Below are positions 9,177 through 17,372 of a DNA stretch of 64,000 nt, piece after piece. A model generated the notes under the pieces. The model had not been told where the DNA came from, searched no databases, and was given only the letters and a program-made list of their open reading frames with translations. Each line of letters begins with the position of its first letter. Positions within the stretch are counted from its first letter, which is position 1. The stretch covers positions 1,860,001-1,924,000 of the forward strand of contig NZ_CP114013.1 in NCBI RefSeq assembly GCF_028416635.1, written 5' to 3'. A program made the position numbers and the translations under genes. Origin of the DNA: Baekduia alba. Its GTDB lineage: Bacteria > Actinomycetota > Thermoleophilia > Solirubrobacterales > Solirubrobacteraceae.

Positions 9177-9935
9177 ATGGCCCGCCTCGCCGAAGAGCAG
9201 ATCCAGGAGTTCTACGAGCAGTGCTACACGCCGGGGGTCGACGGCGACAAGTACCGCCGCTGGCGCGAGCTGGGTGCCGAGGGCAAGGCCGACCATGTGA
9301 TGGATCTCGTCGCGCGGGCCGGGCTGGCCGCGCCGCGGACGGTCTGCGAGGTCGGCTGCGGCGACGGCGCCGTGCTCGGCGTCATGGGCCGGCGCGGGTT
9401 CGGGGGCCAGCGTGTCGGCTACGAGATCTCGGCCTCGGGCGTCAGGCTGGCGGGCGAGCGCGCGGAGGTCGACGAGGCCCACGTCTTCGACGGCGCGCAC
9501 CTGCCGGTCGGCGCGGACGCCTATGACCTGGTCTTCGCCACGCACGTGCTGGAGCACGTCCCGGACCCGGCGCCGCTGACACGCGAGCTGCTGCGCGCCG
9601 GGCGCGCCGTGGTGATCGAGGTGCCGCTGGAGGCCAACGTGTCGGCGCAGCGGCCGGCCGCGCGCGCCGCGTCGGAGGGCGTCGGGCACCTGCATCGCTT
9701 CCACCGCCGGGCGATCCGGACGCTCGTCGCCGACGCGGGCGGGCGCGTCGCGGCCGAGCTCGTCGACCCGCTGCCGCGCGAGGTGCACCTGTTCGGCGCC
9801 GAGGGCGGCGCCGCGCGCGCCAAGGGCTATGCCAAGTGGGCGGTGCGCGCCAGCGCCGCCGCGGTCCCGGCGCTCGGCGAGCGGCTGATCACGCTGCACT
9901 TCGCGGTGCTCGCCCTCCCGGCCGCCCGGCGCTAA
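9177..9935 (+). CDS. Class I SAM-dependent methyltransferase
   Basis: A 252-residue Rossmann methyltransferase. Motif I is CEVGCGDGAVLG (about residues 56-67), the acidic end of strand 2 is YEISASG, and the post-motif region is YDLVFATHVLEHVPDP, followed by a substrate-side segment with GHLHRFHRRAI. The VLEHVPDP signature is common in methyltransferases acting on small molecules or glycans; the substrate cannot be assigned. A TAGACT hexamer ends 11 bases before the ATG, and no Shine-Dalgarno is visible. Its TAA overlaps the converging stop of the quinone oxidoreductase (CTAA). Confidence 0.8.
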   Translation: MARLAEEQIQEFYEQCYTPGVDGDKYRRWRELGAEGKADHVMDLVARAGLAAPRTVCEVGCGDGAVLGVMGRRGFGGQRVGYEISASGVRLAGERAEVDEAHVFDGAHLPVGADAYDLVFATHVLEHVPDPAPLTRELLRAGRAVVIEVPLEANVSAQRPAARAASEGVGHLHRFHRRAIRTLVADAGGRVAAELVDPLPREVHLFGAEGGAARAKGYAKWAVRASAAAVPALGERLITLHFAVLALPAARR

Positions 9936-10930
9936 GGCACCAGCACCACCTTGCCGACCGTGCCGCGCGTCTCCAGCGCGGCGTGCGCCGCGGCCGCGTC
10001 GGCCAGCGCGAACGGCGGGCCGACGAGCGGGGCGAGCTCGCCGGCGGCGACCGCGCCGAGCGCCAGCGTCTCCAGCCGGCGCAGGCCCCCGGGCCCGTTC
10101 ATCATGCGCGCGCCGAGCGCGCCCTCGATCGTCAGGCCGCGGCCCGCGATCTCGGCCGTCGTCAGCGGCGTCGGCTCTCCCGAAGACCAGCCGAAGACGA
10201 TCATCCGGCCGCCGCTGGCCATCAGGTCCAGCGCCGCGCGGCCGGTCGCGCCGCCGACGCCGTCCAGGACGACCGTGACGCCGTTGCCGTCCAGCGCGGC
10301 GCGCACGGTGTCGGACCAGTCCGGGGTCGTGTAGTCGAACGCCCAGGTCGCGCCGAGCGCTCTGGCCCGCGCGACCTTGTCCGGACCGCCGGCCAGCGCG
10401 ACGACCGCGGCGCCCGCGCGCCGCGCCGCCTGGACGAGCAGCGCCCCGATCCCGCCGGCCGCGGCGGGGACGAGCACGGTGTCGGCGTCGGTGAGCTGCG
10501 CCACCTCGAGGATGCCGAGCGCGGTGCGCCCGGTGCCGATCGTCGCGACGGCGACCGGCGCGTCGACGTGGTCGGGCAGCGCGTGCAGCGCGCTCGCGGC
10601 GACGACCGCGCGCTCGGCGTAGCCGCCGCTGGCCGCGCCGAGGTGGGCGACGACGCGCCGGCCCAGCCACGACGGGTCGACGTCGTCGGCGACCGCGTCG
10701 ACGGCGCCGGCGACCTCGCGGCCGGGGATCGCCGGCAGGGTGGGGAGCGGGAGCGGACCCATCTGCTCACCCGCGCGCAGGCGGGTGTCGATGAGATGCA
10801 CGCCGGCGGCCTGCACCGCGATCCGGACCTGCCCGGGCCCGGGTTCGGGCGCCGCGACCTCCTCGTAGCGGAGGTTCTCGGCCGGGCCGAACGCGTGGAG
10901 GCGGACGGCGTGCATGGGGAGTGGGGTCAT
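9932..10930 (-). CDS. NADPH:quinone oxidoreductase-like MDR protein (zeta-crystallin type)
   Basis: A 332-residue zinc-independent medium-chain dehydrogenase/reductase. It has a GroES-like N-terminal domain (PGPGQVRIAVQAAGVHLID) and a Rossmann domain with AAAGGIGALLVQAARRAGA as the NADPH-binding loop. The structural-zinc cysteines of classical alcohol dehydrogenases are absent. Relatives reduce quinones or reactive enones and are frequently induced by redox or electrophile stress, consistent with the MerR-type promoter directly upstream. The ATG at 10930 lies 8 bases after the -10; an in-frame ATG at 10915 is an alternative. Confidence 0.85.
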   Translation of the reverse strand: MTPLPMHAVRLHAFGPAENLRYEEVAAPEPGPGQVRIAVQAAGVHLIDTRLRAGEQMGPLPLPTLPAIPGREVAGAVDAVADDVDPSWLGRRVVAHLGAASGGYAERAVVAASALHALPDHVDAPVAVATIGTGRTALGILEVAQLTDADTVLVPAAAGGIGALLVQAARRAGAAVVALAGGPDKVARARALGATWAFDYTTPDWSDTVRAALDGNGVTVVLDGVGGATGRAALDLMASGGRMIVFGWSSGEPTPLTTAEIAGRGLTIEGALGARMMNGPGGLRRLETLALGAVAAGELAPLVGPPFALADAAAAHAALETRGTVGKVVLVP

Positions 10931-10938
10931 GGCGCTGG

Positions 10939-10969
10939 ATGAAATCGCTTCAAGCGGACTTGAAGTCAA
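10939..10969 (-). promoter_or_regulatory. MerR-type promoter with 18-bp dyad (CTTCAAG-N4-CTTGAAG)
   Basis: On the minus strand TTGACT (10969-10964) and TTTCAT (10944-10939) are 19 bases apart, the long spacer characteristic of MerR-family activator promoters. Within that spacer sits the perfect inverted repeat CTTCAAG-CGGA-CTTGAAG (10948-10965), resembling the SoxR-type box CCTCAAG-N4-CTTGAGG. The predicted start is at or beside the ATG at 10930, so the mRNA would be nearly leaderless. No merR-family gene is in the window. Confidence 0.6.
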
Positions 10970-10993
10970 GGGCTTCGCGATAGGTTGCGAGAC

Positions 10994-11386
10994 GTGACCG
11001 AGCGCAACGTGGTGGGCGGTCCCCTCGAACCCTGCGGCGTCGAGCCGCTGACCGGCTTCTACCGCGACGGCTGCTGCAACACCGGACAGGAGGATCTGGG
11101 CAGCCACACGATCTGCGCGGTCGTGACCTCCGAGTTCCTGGCCCACCAGCAGGGGATCGGCAACGACCTCTCGACGCCGATGCCGCAGTACCGCTTCCCG
11201 GGCCTGACGCCGGGCGACCGCTGGTGCGTGACCGCGGTCAACTGGCTGCGCGCCTACCAGGACGGCGCGCCGTCCTACGTCGTCCTCGCCTCCTCGCACG
11301 AGCGCGCGCTGGAGGTCGTCCCGATCGAGGCGCTGCGCGAGCACGCCGTCGACGTGCCGACCGACCCGGGGGCGCTCGCCGATTAG
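10994..11386 (+). CDS. DUF2237-family protein
   Basis: A 130-residue conserved protein of unknown function. Diagnostic segments are GGPLEPCGVEPLTGFYRDGCC, written in the gene as two adjoining blocks, then GSHTICAVVT, GNDLSTPMPQYRFPGL and PGDRWCV. Five cysteines cluster in the N-terminal half. Members of this family are small cytoplasmic proteins found across bacteria, with no established activity. The GTG at 10994 is preferred over TTG 10985, since TAGGTT ends 7 bases before it and the family normally starts a few residues before the NxxGGPLEPC block. Confidence 0.85.
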   Translation: MTERNVVGGPLEPCGVEPLTGFYRDGCCNTGQEDLGSHTICAVVTSEFLAHQQGIGNDLSTPMPQYRFPGLTPGDRWCVTAVNWLRAYQDGAPSYVVLASSHERALEVVPIEALREHAVDVPTDPGALAD

Positions 11387-11397
11387 GCTGGCGCCCC

Positions 11398-11859
11398 ATG
11401 AGCGCCAACGCCGACCTCGTCGCCCGCTTCTACGCCGCCTTCGACGCGCGCGACGGAGCGGCGATGGCCGCCTGCTACACGCCCGACGCCGTGTTCTCCG
11501 ATCCGGTGTTCGGCGAGCTGCGCGGCGACGAGCCGGGTCGGATGTGGATCATGCTGACCGGGCGGGCGCAGGACCTCGAGATCACGCTCGCCGAGCACGA
11601 CGCCGACGACGCGACGGGCACCGCGCGCTGGCTCGCGGACTACACGTTCGCCACGACCGGACGCAAGGTCCACAACGACGTGCGGGCGCGGTTCGCCTTC
11701 CGCGACGGGCTGATCGCCGAGCACCACGACGCCTTCTCCTTCCATGGCTGGGCCCGCCAGGCCCTCGGTCCCACGGGCCTCGTCCTGGGCTGGACGCCGA
11801 TGGTGAAGAACAAGGTCCGCGGCCAGGCGCGCGCGGGGCTCAGCGCCGCGCCACGATGA
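11398..11859 (+). CDS. SnoaL/NTF2-like protein
   Basis: A 153-residue single-domain protein with the NTF2-like cone fold. It starts with the helix ADLVARFYAAFDARD, then MAACYTPDAVFSDPVF and paired strands ending in RFAFRDGLIAEHHDAFSFHGWARQALG. SnoaL-like proteins include isomerases, hydratases and small-ligand binders; this subgroup has no assigned substrate. It is monocistronic by appearance, with TAGGCT ending 8 bases before the ATG. The 3' end overlaps the converging methyltransferase remnant by 20 bases. Confidence 0.8.
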   Translation: MSANADLVARFYAAFDARDGAAMAACYTPDAVFSDPVFGELRGDEPGRMWIMLTGRAQDLEITLAEHDADDATGTARWLADYTFATTGRKVHNDVRARFAFRDGLIAEHHDAFSFHGWARQALGPTGLVLGWTPMVKNKVRGQARAGLSAAPR

Positions 11860-12599
11860 CCAGGCGCGTCGCCGTCGCGAACGGCGCGCCGTGCAGGTCG
11901 CCGTAGGTGGTGGTCTTCGTGAAGCCGGCCGCTTGGAGCATGTGCACCAGCTCGGTCGCCGTGTAGATCCGCGCCTCGAAGGTGCGGGAGTCGCGGTCGC
12001 CGGCCTTGTCGATGAGCGTCTGGGTGGTCTGGGTCACGCCGCCGGTCGGGTCGAACGTGCGCTGCTCGAGCAGCAGGCGGCCTTCGCCGAGCAGCTCCCA
12101 GCCCGTGTCGGTGAACGTCCGGACGAGCAGGTCGCGGTGCATGGTCTCGATGACGAGCTTGCCGCCGGGGCGCAGGACGCGGGCGATCTCGCGCAGGACG
12201 TTGGTGTCCTCCTCGTCGCCGAGGTAGCCGAGCGAGGTGTACAGGTTGAGCGCGGCGTCGAAGGACGCGTCGGCGAACGGCAGCTCGCGGTAGTCGGCGT
12301 CGACGAGCCTGGGCCAGGCGGCGTCGGCGCCGGCGCGGCGGCGCGCCTCCTCCAGCAGCGCGGCCGAGCGGTCGACGCCGGTCACGCGGAAGCCGGCGGC
12401 CGCCAGCGGGACGGCGTGGCGGCCGAAGCCGCAGGCGACGTCGAGCAGCTCGCCGCCGTCCGCAGCCGGTCAGCGCCGCGGCGGCCAGCGCTTGCGTTCG
12501 CGCCTCGTCACGCGGCTCGGGCCCGGCGTGGACGCGCAGGTAGAACTCGCTGAAGAACGCGTCCCAGGTCGCCTGGGAGCTGGGCGTGCGACCGTCCAT
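11840..12599 (-). pseudogene. SAM-dependent methyltransferase interrupted by a frameshift
   Basis: Two reading frames together make one ordinary methyltransferase. The first gives MDGRTPSSQATWDAFFSEFY through ALTGCG (12599 to about 12460). The second starts with GGELLDVACGFGRHAVPLA, which is motif I, and runs through DADYRELPFADASFDAALN and a normal C-terminus to 11840. The switch lies near 12458, where one extra or two missing bases break the frame. Either the gene is recently inactivated or the assembly has an error there. Codon use is normal on both sides. The start has TATGGT ending 8 bases upstream, overlapping the promoter of the divergent marR gene. Confidence 0.7.
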
Positions 12600-12607
12600 G
12601 CGCCCTG

Positions 12608-12617
12608 ACCATAGTCT
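12608..12617. promoter_or_regulatory. Overlapping divergent -10 elements (methyltransferase / marR)
   Basis: TATGGT on the minus strand (12613-12608) ends 8 bases before the methyltransferase ATG, and TAGTCT on the plus strand (12612-12617) ends 6 bases before the marR GTG. The two -10 hexamers overlap by two bases, so the divergent transcripts would compete and both be leaderless. Confidence 0.4.
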
Positions 12618-12623
12618 GCGCGT

Positions 12624-13070
12624 GTGAGCTCGGACGATCGCCAGGACCTCGGCGCGCTCTTCACCACCATCAGCCGGCAGCTGATCGCGGCCGAGAAGCC
12701 GCTGCTCGACCGCCACGGGCTGACGATGTGGGGGTACATCGCGCTCACCCACGTGGCCGCGGCGCCAGCCTCCACGCAGCTCGCGCTGGCGCGGGACATC
12801 GGCTACGACAAGACGCGGCTGATCGCGCTGCTCGACGCGCTGGAGGCCGAGGGCCTGGTCGAGCGCTCGCCCGATCCCGCCGACCGCCGCGCGCACGTCG
12901 TGCGGATCACCGCGAAGGGGACCCGCAAGCATGCCGCGGCGGTGGCCGACATCCGGGCGATGGAGGAGGGCTTCCTGGCCGTCCTGAGCGCGACGGAGCG
13001 CCGCGCGGTGCTCGCGGCGCTCCCCAAGCTGCTCGACGCGCCAGCGCCCGCGGCTCCGGCCGGGGCCTAG
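12624..13070 (+). CDS. MarR-family transcriptional regulator
   Basis: A 148-residue winged-helix regulator. The recognition region STQLALARDIGYDKTRLIALLDALEAEGLVER is followed by the wing DPADRRAHVVRITAKG, whose D-x-R-R core is diagnostic for MarR proteins. They act as dimers, usually repressing a neighbouring gene until a phenolic or oxidant ligand binds. The divergent methyltransferase 25 bases away is the obvious candidate target, since the two promoters overlap. The GTG at 12624 has a TAGTCT hexamer immediately upstream. Confidence 0.9.
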   Translation: MSSDDRQDLGALFTTISRQLIAAEKPLLDRHGLTMWGYIALTHVAAAPASTQLALARDIGYDKTRLIALLDALEAEGLVERSPDPADRRAHVVRITAKGTRKHAAAVADIRAMEEGFLAVLSATERRAVLAALPKLLDAPAPAAPAGA

Positions 13071-13098
13071 GCGTCGGCCAGCGCGCCGAAGGAGCGGC

Positions 13099-14304
13099 TT
13101 GCCCACCCCGATCGCCACCGTCGCCGGACCCCTCCGCCACCTGCGCCCGCGCGACGGGAGCGAGCAGACGATCACGAGCGTCGAGCTGTTCTTCGACCTC
13201 GTCTACGTCTTCGCGGTCACCCAGCTGTCGCATCTGATCCTCGACGACCTCACCGTCGGCGGCGTTGCGCGCGCGGCGTTCCTGCTGCTCGTCGTGTGGT
13301 GGGCGTGGATCTACACGACGTGGATGGTCAACTGGTTCGACCCGGCCTCCGCGGCGGTCCGCGCGGTGCTCGTCGGCGTGATGCTCGCCAGCCTGCTCAT
13401 GGCCGCCGCGCTGCCGGAGGCGCTGACCGAGCGCGGCTGGCTGTTCGTCGGCGCCTACGTCGTCCTCCAGGTCGGGCGCAACGTGGCGGGCGCGGCGCTG
13501 CTGCCGCGCGGCCAGCCGCTGCGCGGGGTGTTCGAGCGCCTGGTGGTCTGGAGCGTCGTCGCCGGCGCGCTCTGGCTGGCGGGCGCGGCGCTGGAGGGCG
13601 ACGCGCGCCTCATCCTCTGGATCCCGGCGCTGGCGATCGAGCTGGCGGCGCCCGCCGCCGGCTACTGGGTGCCGCGCCTGGGTCGCTCGCTGACGTCGGA
13701 CTACGACGTCGCGGGCGGCCACTTCGCCGAGCGCTGCCAGGGCTTCATCATCATCGCGTTGGGCGAGTCGATCGTCGTCACCGGCGCGACCGCCGCCGAC
13801 GCCGGCCTGACCTTCACGGTCGTCGTCTGCCTCGTCGTCGCGTTCCTGGAGACCGCGGCGCTGTGGTGGCTGTACTTCGGCGCGGCGGCCGCGCACTCGC
13901 GCGCGGCGATGGCGGCCAGCGACGACCCCGGCCGGCTGGCGCGCGACGCCTACACCTACCTGCACCTGCCGATCGTCGCCGGGATCATCGGCGCGGCGGT
14001 GGGCGACGACCTGCTGATCGCCGAGCCCCACGAGGCGCTGCACGGCGTCGGGCTGGCGATGGTCCTCGGCGGCCCGGCGCTGTACCTGCTGGGCGAGAGC
14101 CTGTTCCGGCTGCGGATGATCGGATCGACCAACCACAAGCGGTTGGTCGCCGCCGCCGTGCTGGTCGCCCTCGCGCTGATCGGCGGCCACATCAGCGCGC
14201 TGGCGCTCAGCGCGATCGTCGCCGCGCTGCTGAGCGCCGTGGCGGTCTGGGAGCTCCGGACGCCGGCGGGCCCGCCGCCGGCGCCGCGCCCGCGCGTGCC
14301 CTAG
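13099..14304 (+). CDS. Low-temperature-requirement A (LtrA) family membrane protein
   Basis: A 401-residue integral membrane protein of the LtrA family. It opens with VELFFDLVYVFAVTQLSH, the family signature, then WWAWIYTTWMVNWFDP and GEKI-like GESIVVTGAT, with about 10-11 hydrophobic helices. LtrA was named from a Listeria cold-growth mutant; the biochemical function is unknown. A TTG start is supported by GAAGGAG four to five bases upstream, one of the few clear Shine-Dalgarno sites here. That fits its position 28 bases behind marR as a second cistron. The stop shares CTAG with the converging GntR gene. Confidence 0.9.
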   Translation: MPTPIATVAGPLRHLRPRDGSEQTITSVELFFDLVYVFAVTQLSHLILDDLTVGGVARAAFLLLVVWWAWIYTTWMVNWFDPASAAVRAVLVGVMLASLLMAAALPEALTERGWLFVGAYVVLQVGRNVAGAALLPRGQPLRGVFERLVVWSVVAGALWLAGAALEGDARLILWIPALAIELAAPAAGYWVPRLGRSLTSDYDVAGGHFAERCQGFIIIALGESIVVTGATAADAGLTFTVVVCLVVAFLETAALWWLYFGAAAAHSRAAMAASDDPGRLARDAYTYLHLPIVAGIIGAAVGDDLLIAEPHEALHGVGLAMVLGGPALYLLGESLFRLRMIGSTNHKRLVAAAVLVALALIGGHISALALSAIVAALLSAVAVWELRTPAGPPPAPRPRVP

Positions 14305-15035
14305 TCCTTGGCGCCGGGCAGCAGGCCCGCGAGGACCAGCTCGGTCCCGCGCAGGTGCTCGGCCATGATCCGGACGGCGCCGTCGGCGTCGCGGGCCCGG
14401 ATGCGCGTCAGCAGCTGCGCGTGCTGCGCGTTGGCGTGCTCGAGGATCTCCGGCGGGTGCGCGATGTAGGAGATGAGGTCGGTCATCTGGCCCTGGGCCT
14501 CGGTCGCCAGCGCGACCAGGCGCACCGAGCGCGTCGCCTCGGCGAGCCCGATGTGGAAGCGCACGTCGGCCTGGCGGTAGGCCGGGAAGTCCTCGGCCAT
14601 GTCGTCCATCGCGACGACCAGCTCGTCCAGCGGCGCGAGCTCCTCCTCGGTGGCGCGGTCGCTGGCCAACGCGGCGATCCCGAGCTCGACGCCGAGGCGC
14701 ACGTCGCACGCGTCGTGCCAGGACTCGAGCACCAGGCGCGACGGCGGGTCGGCCGGCGGCGGCCGCTCGGCGACGAACGTCCCGCCGCCGCGGCCGCGCA
14801 CCGCGTGCAGGTGCCCGGACTGCGCCAGCGCCGTCAGCGCCTGGCGCAGCGTGGAGCGCGAGATCTCCAGGCGCGTGCACAGCTCGCGCTCGGCCGGGAG
14901 CCGCGCGCCCGGCGCCAGCAGCCCCAGCTTGATCGCCGTCCCCAGCCGCTCGAGCGTCTCCTCGAAGGCCGTCTGGGAGCGCACCGGCGCGAAGACGGTC
15001 TCGAACGACGGCAGGTCGGACGTGGGGATGCTCAT
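14301..15035 (-). CDS. GntR-family regulator, FadR/FCD subfamily
   Basis: A 244-residue regulator. The N-terminal GntR winged helix contains PGARLPAERELCTRLEISRSTLRQALTAL (in two blocks) and the wing GGGTFVAERPP. The C-terminal all-helical FCD domain spans about residues 100-235, with the metal/ligand-binding D...H...H pattern visible as YRQADVRFHIGLAEAT. It follows the glutamine-synthetase-like gene with only one base between TGA and ATG, so it is cotranscribed and probably autoregulates the amine island in response to a carboxylate or amine-derived ligand. Confidence 0.9.
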   Translation of the reverse strand: MSIPTSDLPSFETVFAPVRSQTAFEETLERLGTAIKLGLLAPGARLPAERELCTRLEISRSTLRQALTALAQSGHLHAVRGRGGGTFVAERPPPADPPSRLVLESWHDACDVRLGVELGIAALASDRATEEELAPLDELVVAMDDMAEDFPAYRQADVRFHIGLAEATRSVRLVALATEAQGQMTDLISYIAHPPEILEHANAQHAQLLTRIRARDADGAVRIMAEHLRGTELVLAGLLPGAKD

Positions 15036-15036
15036 C

Positions 15037-16371
15037 TCAAAGGCGCTCGAAACCGCGTACGCGTTCCCAATCGGTGACGGACGCATCGTATGCGGCCAGC
15101 TCCACGTCGGCCATGTTGAGGTAGTGCGCGACGACCTCCTCGCCGAGCGCCGCGCGCGCCAGCGCGCTGTCGGCGAACAGCGCGCGCGCCTCGCGCAGGG
15201 TCGTCGGGACGTGCTCGACGTCCTGCGCCGTGTACGCGTTGCCCTCGCACGCCGGCGGCAGCGCTCGCCCGTTCTCGATCCCGTCCAGGCCGGCCGCGAT
15301 CAGGCCCGCGAGCGCCAGGTACGGGTTGACGTCGCCGCCCGGGAGGCGGCACTCGAAGCGCCGGCCCGGCCCGTGGCCGACGACCCGGAACGCGCAGGTG
15401 CGGTTGTCGTTGCCCCACGCGACCGCGGTCGGCGCGAACGAGCCGGCCGCGAAGCGCTTGTAGGAGTTGATGTTGGGCGCCAGCAGGAGCGTCAGCTCGC
15501 GCAGCCCCGCGATCGCGCCGGCCAGGAACGCGTCGAACGTCGCGTCGTCGTCGGCGAAGACGTTGGCGCCGGTCGCCTCGTCGGCCAGCGACAGGTGCAG
15601 GTGGCACGAGTTGCCCTCGCGCGCGTCGTACTTGGCCATGAACGTGATCGCCTGCCCGTGCTGGGCCGCGATCTCCTTCGCGCCGTTCTTGAAGACGACG
15701 TGGCGGTCGCACGTCGTCAGCGCGTCGGTGTAGTGGAAGTTGATCTCGTGCTGGCCGAAGTTGCACTCGCCCTTGGAGTCCTCGACCCGCAGCCCCGCGC
15801 CGGCCATCGCGTTGCGGATCGCGCGCAGCAGCGGCTCGACGCGCGTCGTCCCGAGGATCGAGTAGTCCACGTTGTAGCGGTTGGCCGGGGTCAGGTCGAC
15901 GTAGCCCTTGTCCCACGCCTGCTCGTAGGAGTCCTCGAACAGGATGAACTCCAGCTCGCTGCCGGCGTTGGCCATCCAGCCGCGCTCGGCGAGCCGGTCG
16001 AGCTGCCGGCGCAGCACCTGGCGCGGCGACGCGACGACGTCGCTGCCGTCCTGCCAGCGGAGGTCGACCAGGCAGAGCGCGGTGCCCTCCAGCCACGGGA
16101 CCGGCATCAGCGTCTCGAGGTCCGGGGCCATCACGAAGTCGCCGTATCCGCGCGACCACGACGACATCGCGTAGCCGTCGACGGTGTTCATCTCCACGTC
16201 GACCGCGAGCAGGTAGTTGCAGGCCTCGGCGCCGTGGGCGACGACCTCGTCGACGAAGAACCGCGCGTGCATGCGCTTGCCCTGGAGTCGACCCTGCATG
16301 TCGGTCAGGCACAGCAGGACCGTGTCGATCCGGCCGGCTTGCACCTCGGCGCGCAGCTCGTCAAGCGTCAT
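15037..16371 (-). CDS. Glutamine-synthetase-family gamma-glutamyl-amine ligase
   Basis: A 444-residue type I-like glutamine synthetase fold. The beta-Grasp N-terminus has LCLTDMQGRLQGKRM. The catalytic domain has SELEFILFED, the ATP-site EINFHYTDAL, the active-site NSCHLHLSL, and RRFECRLPGGDVNPYLALAGL near the C-terminus. The adenylylation loop of GlnA is missing and the N-terminus differs from GlnA, as in PuuA, GlnA3 and GlnA4 ligases, which glutamylate polyamines or ethanolamine. Next to an amine oxidase-like dehydrogenase and an aminotransferase, that role is more likely than ammonia assimilation. ATG 16371 is preferred to TTG 16392; a TATACC hexamer ends 10 bases upstream. Confidence 0.85.
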   Translation of the reverse strand: MTLDELRAEVQAGRIDTVLLCLTDMQGRLQGKRMHARFFVDEVVAHGAEACNYLLAVDVEMNTVDGYAMSSWSRGYGDFVMAPDLETLMPVPWLEGTALCLVDLRWQDGSDVVASPRQVLRRQLDRLAERGWMANAGSELEFILFEDSYEQAWDKGYVDLTPANRYNVDYSILGTTRVEPLLRAIRNAMAGAGLRVEDSKGECNFGQHEINFHYTDALTTCDRHVVFKNGAKEIAAQHGQAITFMAKYDAREGNSCHLHLSLADEATGANVFADDDATFDAFLAGAIAGLRELTLLLAPNINSYKRFAAGSFAPTAVAWGNDNRTCAFRVVGHGPGRRFECRLPGGDVNPYLALAGLIAAGLDGIENGRALPPACEGNAYTAQDVEHVPTTLREARALFADSALARAALGEEVVAHYLNMADVELAAYDASVTDWERVRGFERL

Positions 16372-16399
16372 GGCGGCCGAAGGTATATGCAACGCACCA

Positions 16400-16429
16400 T
16401 TGACCGCAAACCCTCAGCCGGTCTAGGGT
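16400..16429 (+). promoter_or_regulatory. Promoter of the kinase-dehydrogenase-aminotransferase operon
   Basis: TTGACC (16400-16405) and TAGGGT (16424-16429) are 18 bases apart. The TTG start codon at 16449 is preceded by GGGAG with five bases spacing, giving a short leader. The same 77-base region holds the minus-strand TATACC (16387-16382) of the ligase gene, so the two transcription units diverge from one control region. Confidence 0.5.
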
Positions 16430-16448
16430 CGCCGCCACGGGAGATCTG

Positions 16449-17372
16449 TTGGCCCCGCCACGCGCCGTCATCGAGGCAGTGCAGGACCAGCTCGGCGCCT
16501 TGGCCGGCGAGCCGACGGTGCTCGGTGGCGGGATCACCAACCACAACTTCCGGGCGCGGTTCGGGGACGCGGAGGTCGTGCTGCGGATCGCGGGCCGCGA
16601 CACCGAGCTGCTCGGCATCGACCGCGCCGCCGAGCATGTCGCGACGACCGCCGCCGCCCGGCTCGGGATCGCCCCCGCGGTCCTGGCCTTCGTGCCCGAG
16701 CACTCCTGCCTGGTGACCGCGTTCGTCGACGCGGTCCCGATCGCCGATCGGGCGCTGCGCGAGCCGCCGGCGCTGCCGGAGGTCGCCCGGGCGCTGCGCG
16801 CGTTCCACGAGCACGCGCCCGCGCTGCCGGTGCGCTTCGACGTCCCGGCGATCGCCCGCAGCTACCTGGCGCTGGCCCGGGAGCGCGGCGACGGGGACCG
16901 CGCCGTGCCGCCCGCCGCGTGGGACGCCGCGCGCCTGGCCGCGCGGATCGCGGCGGCGGTGGCCGGCCACCCCGAGCACGCGCTCGTCCCGTGCCACGAC
17001 GACCTGCTCTGCGCCAACGTCCTGACCGACGGGCGCCGCGTCTGGCTGGTCGACTGGGAGTACGCGGGCATGGGCGACCGCTACTTCGACCTCGGGAACC
17101 TGTCCATCAACAACGGCTTCACCGAGGCGGACGACCGCGCGCTCCTGGAGGCCTACTGGGACGCGCCGTGCACGCCGCGCCGGTTCGCCGCGCTGCGGTT
17201 GATGCGCTCGATGTCCGACGTGCGCGAGGGCCTGTGGGGCGTCGTGCAGGGCGTGATCAGCGACCTGGACTTCGACTTCTCCGCCTACGCCGACACGCAC
17301 CTGCGCCGGCTGACGGAGACGACCGCCGATCCCCGATTCGAAGGCTGGCTGCACGATGCCGCGACCCCGTGA
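16449..17372 (+). CDS. Choline/ethanolamine-kinase-like phosphotransferase (APH family)
   Basis: A 307-residue small-molecule kinase of the aminoglycoside-phosphotransferase/choline-kinase fold. GGGITNHNFRARF is the nucleotide loop, VVLRIAG carries the ATP lysine region (here arginine), and VPCHDDLLCANVL is the catalytic Brenner loop with Asp and Asn. VDWEYAGMGDRYFDLGNL contains the DxE/D metal motif and matches choline kinases closely. It would phosphorylate choline, ethanolamine or a related amino alcohol. It overlaps the downstream dehydrogenase gene by 17 bases, placing both in one operon. Whether it acts in catabolism or only as a scavenging kinase is unclear. Confidence 0.8.
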   Translation: MAPPRAVIEAVQDQLGALAGEPTVLGGGITNHNFRARFGDAEVVLRIAGRDTELLGIDRAAEHVATTAAARLGIAPAVLAFVPEHSCLVTAFVDAVPIADRALREPPALPEVARALRAFHEHAPALPVRFDVPAIARSYLALARERGDGDRAVPPAAWDAARLAARIAAAVAGHPEHALVPCHDDLLCANVLTDGRRVWLVDWEYAGMGDRYFDLGNLSINNGFTEADDRALLEAYWDAPCTPRRFAALRLMRSMSDVREGLWGVVQGVISDLDFDFSAYADTHLRRLTETTADPRFEGWLHDAATP

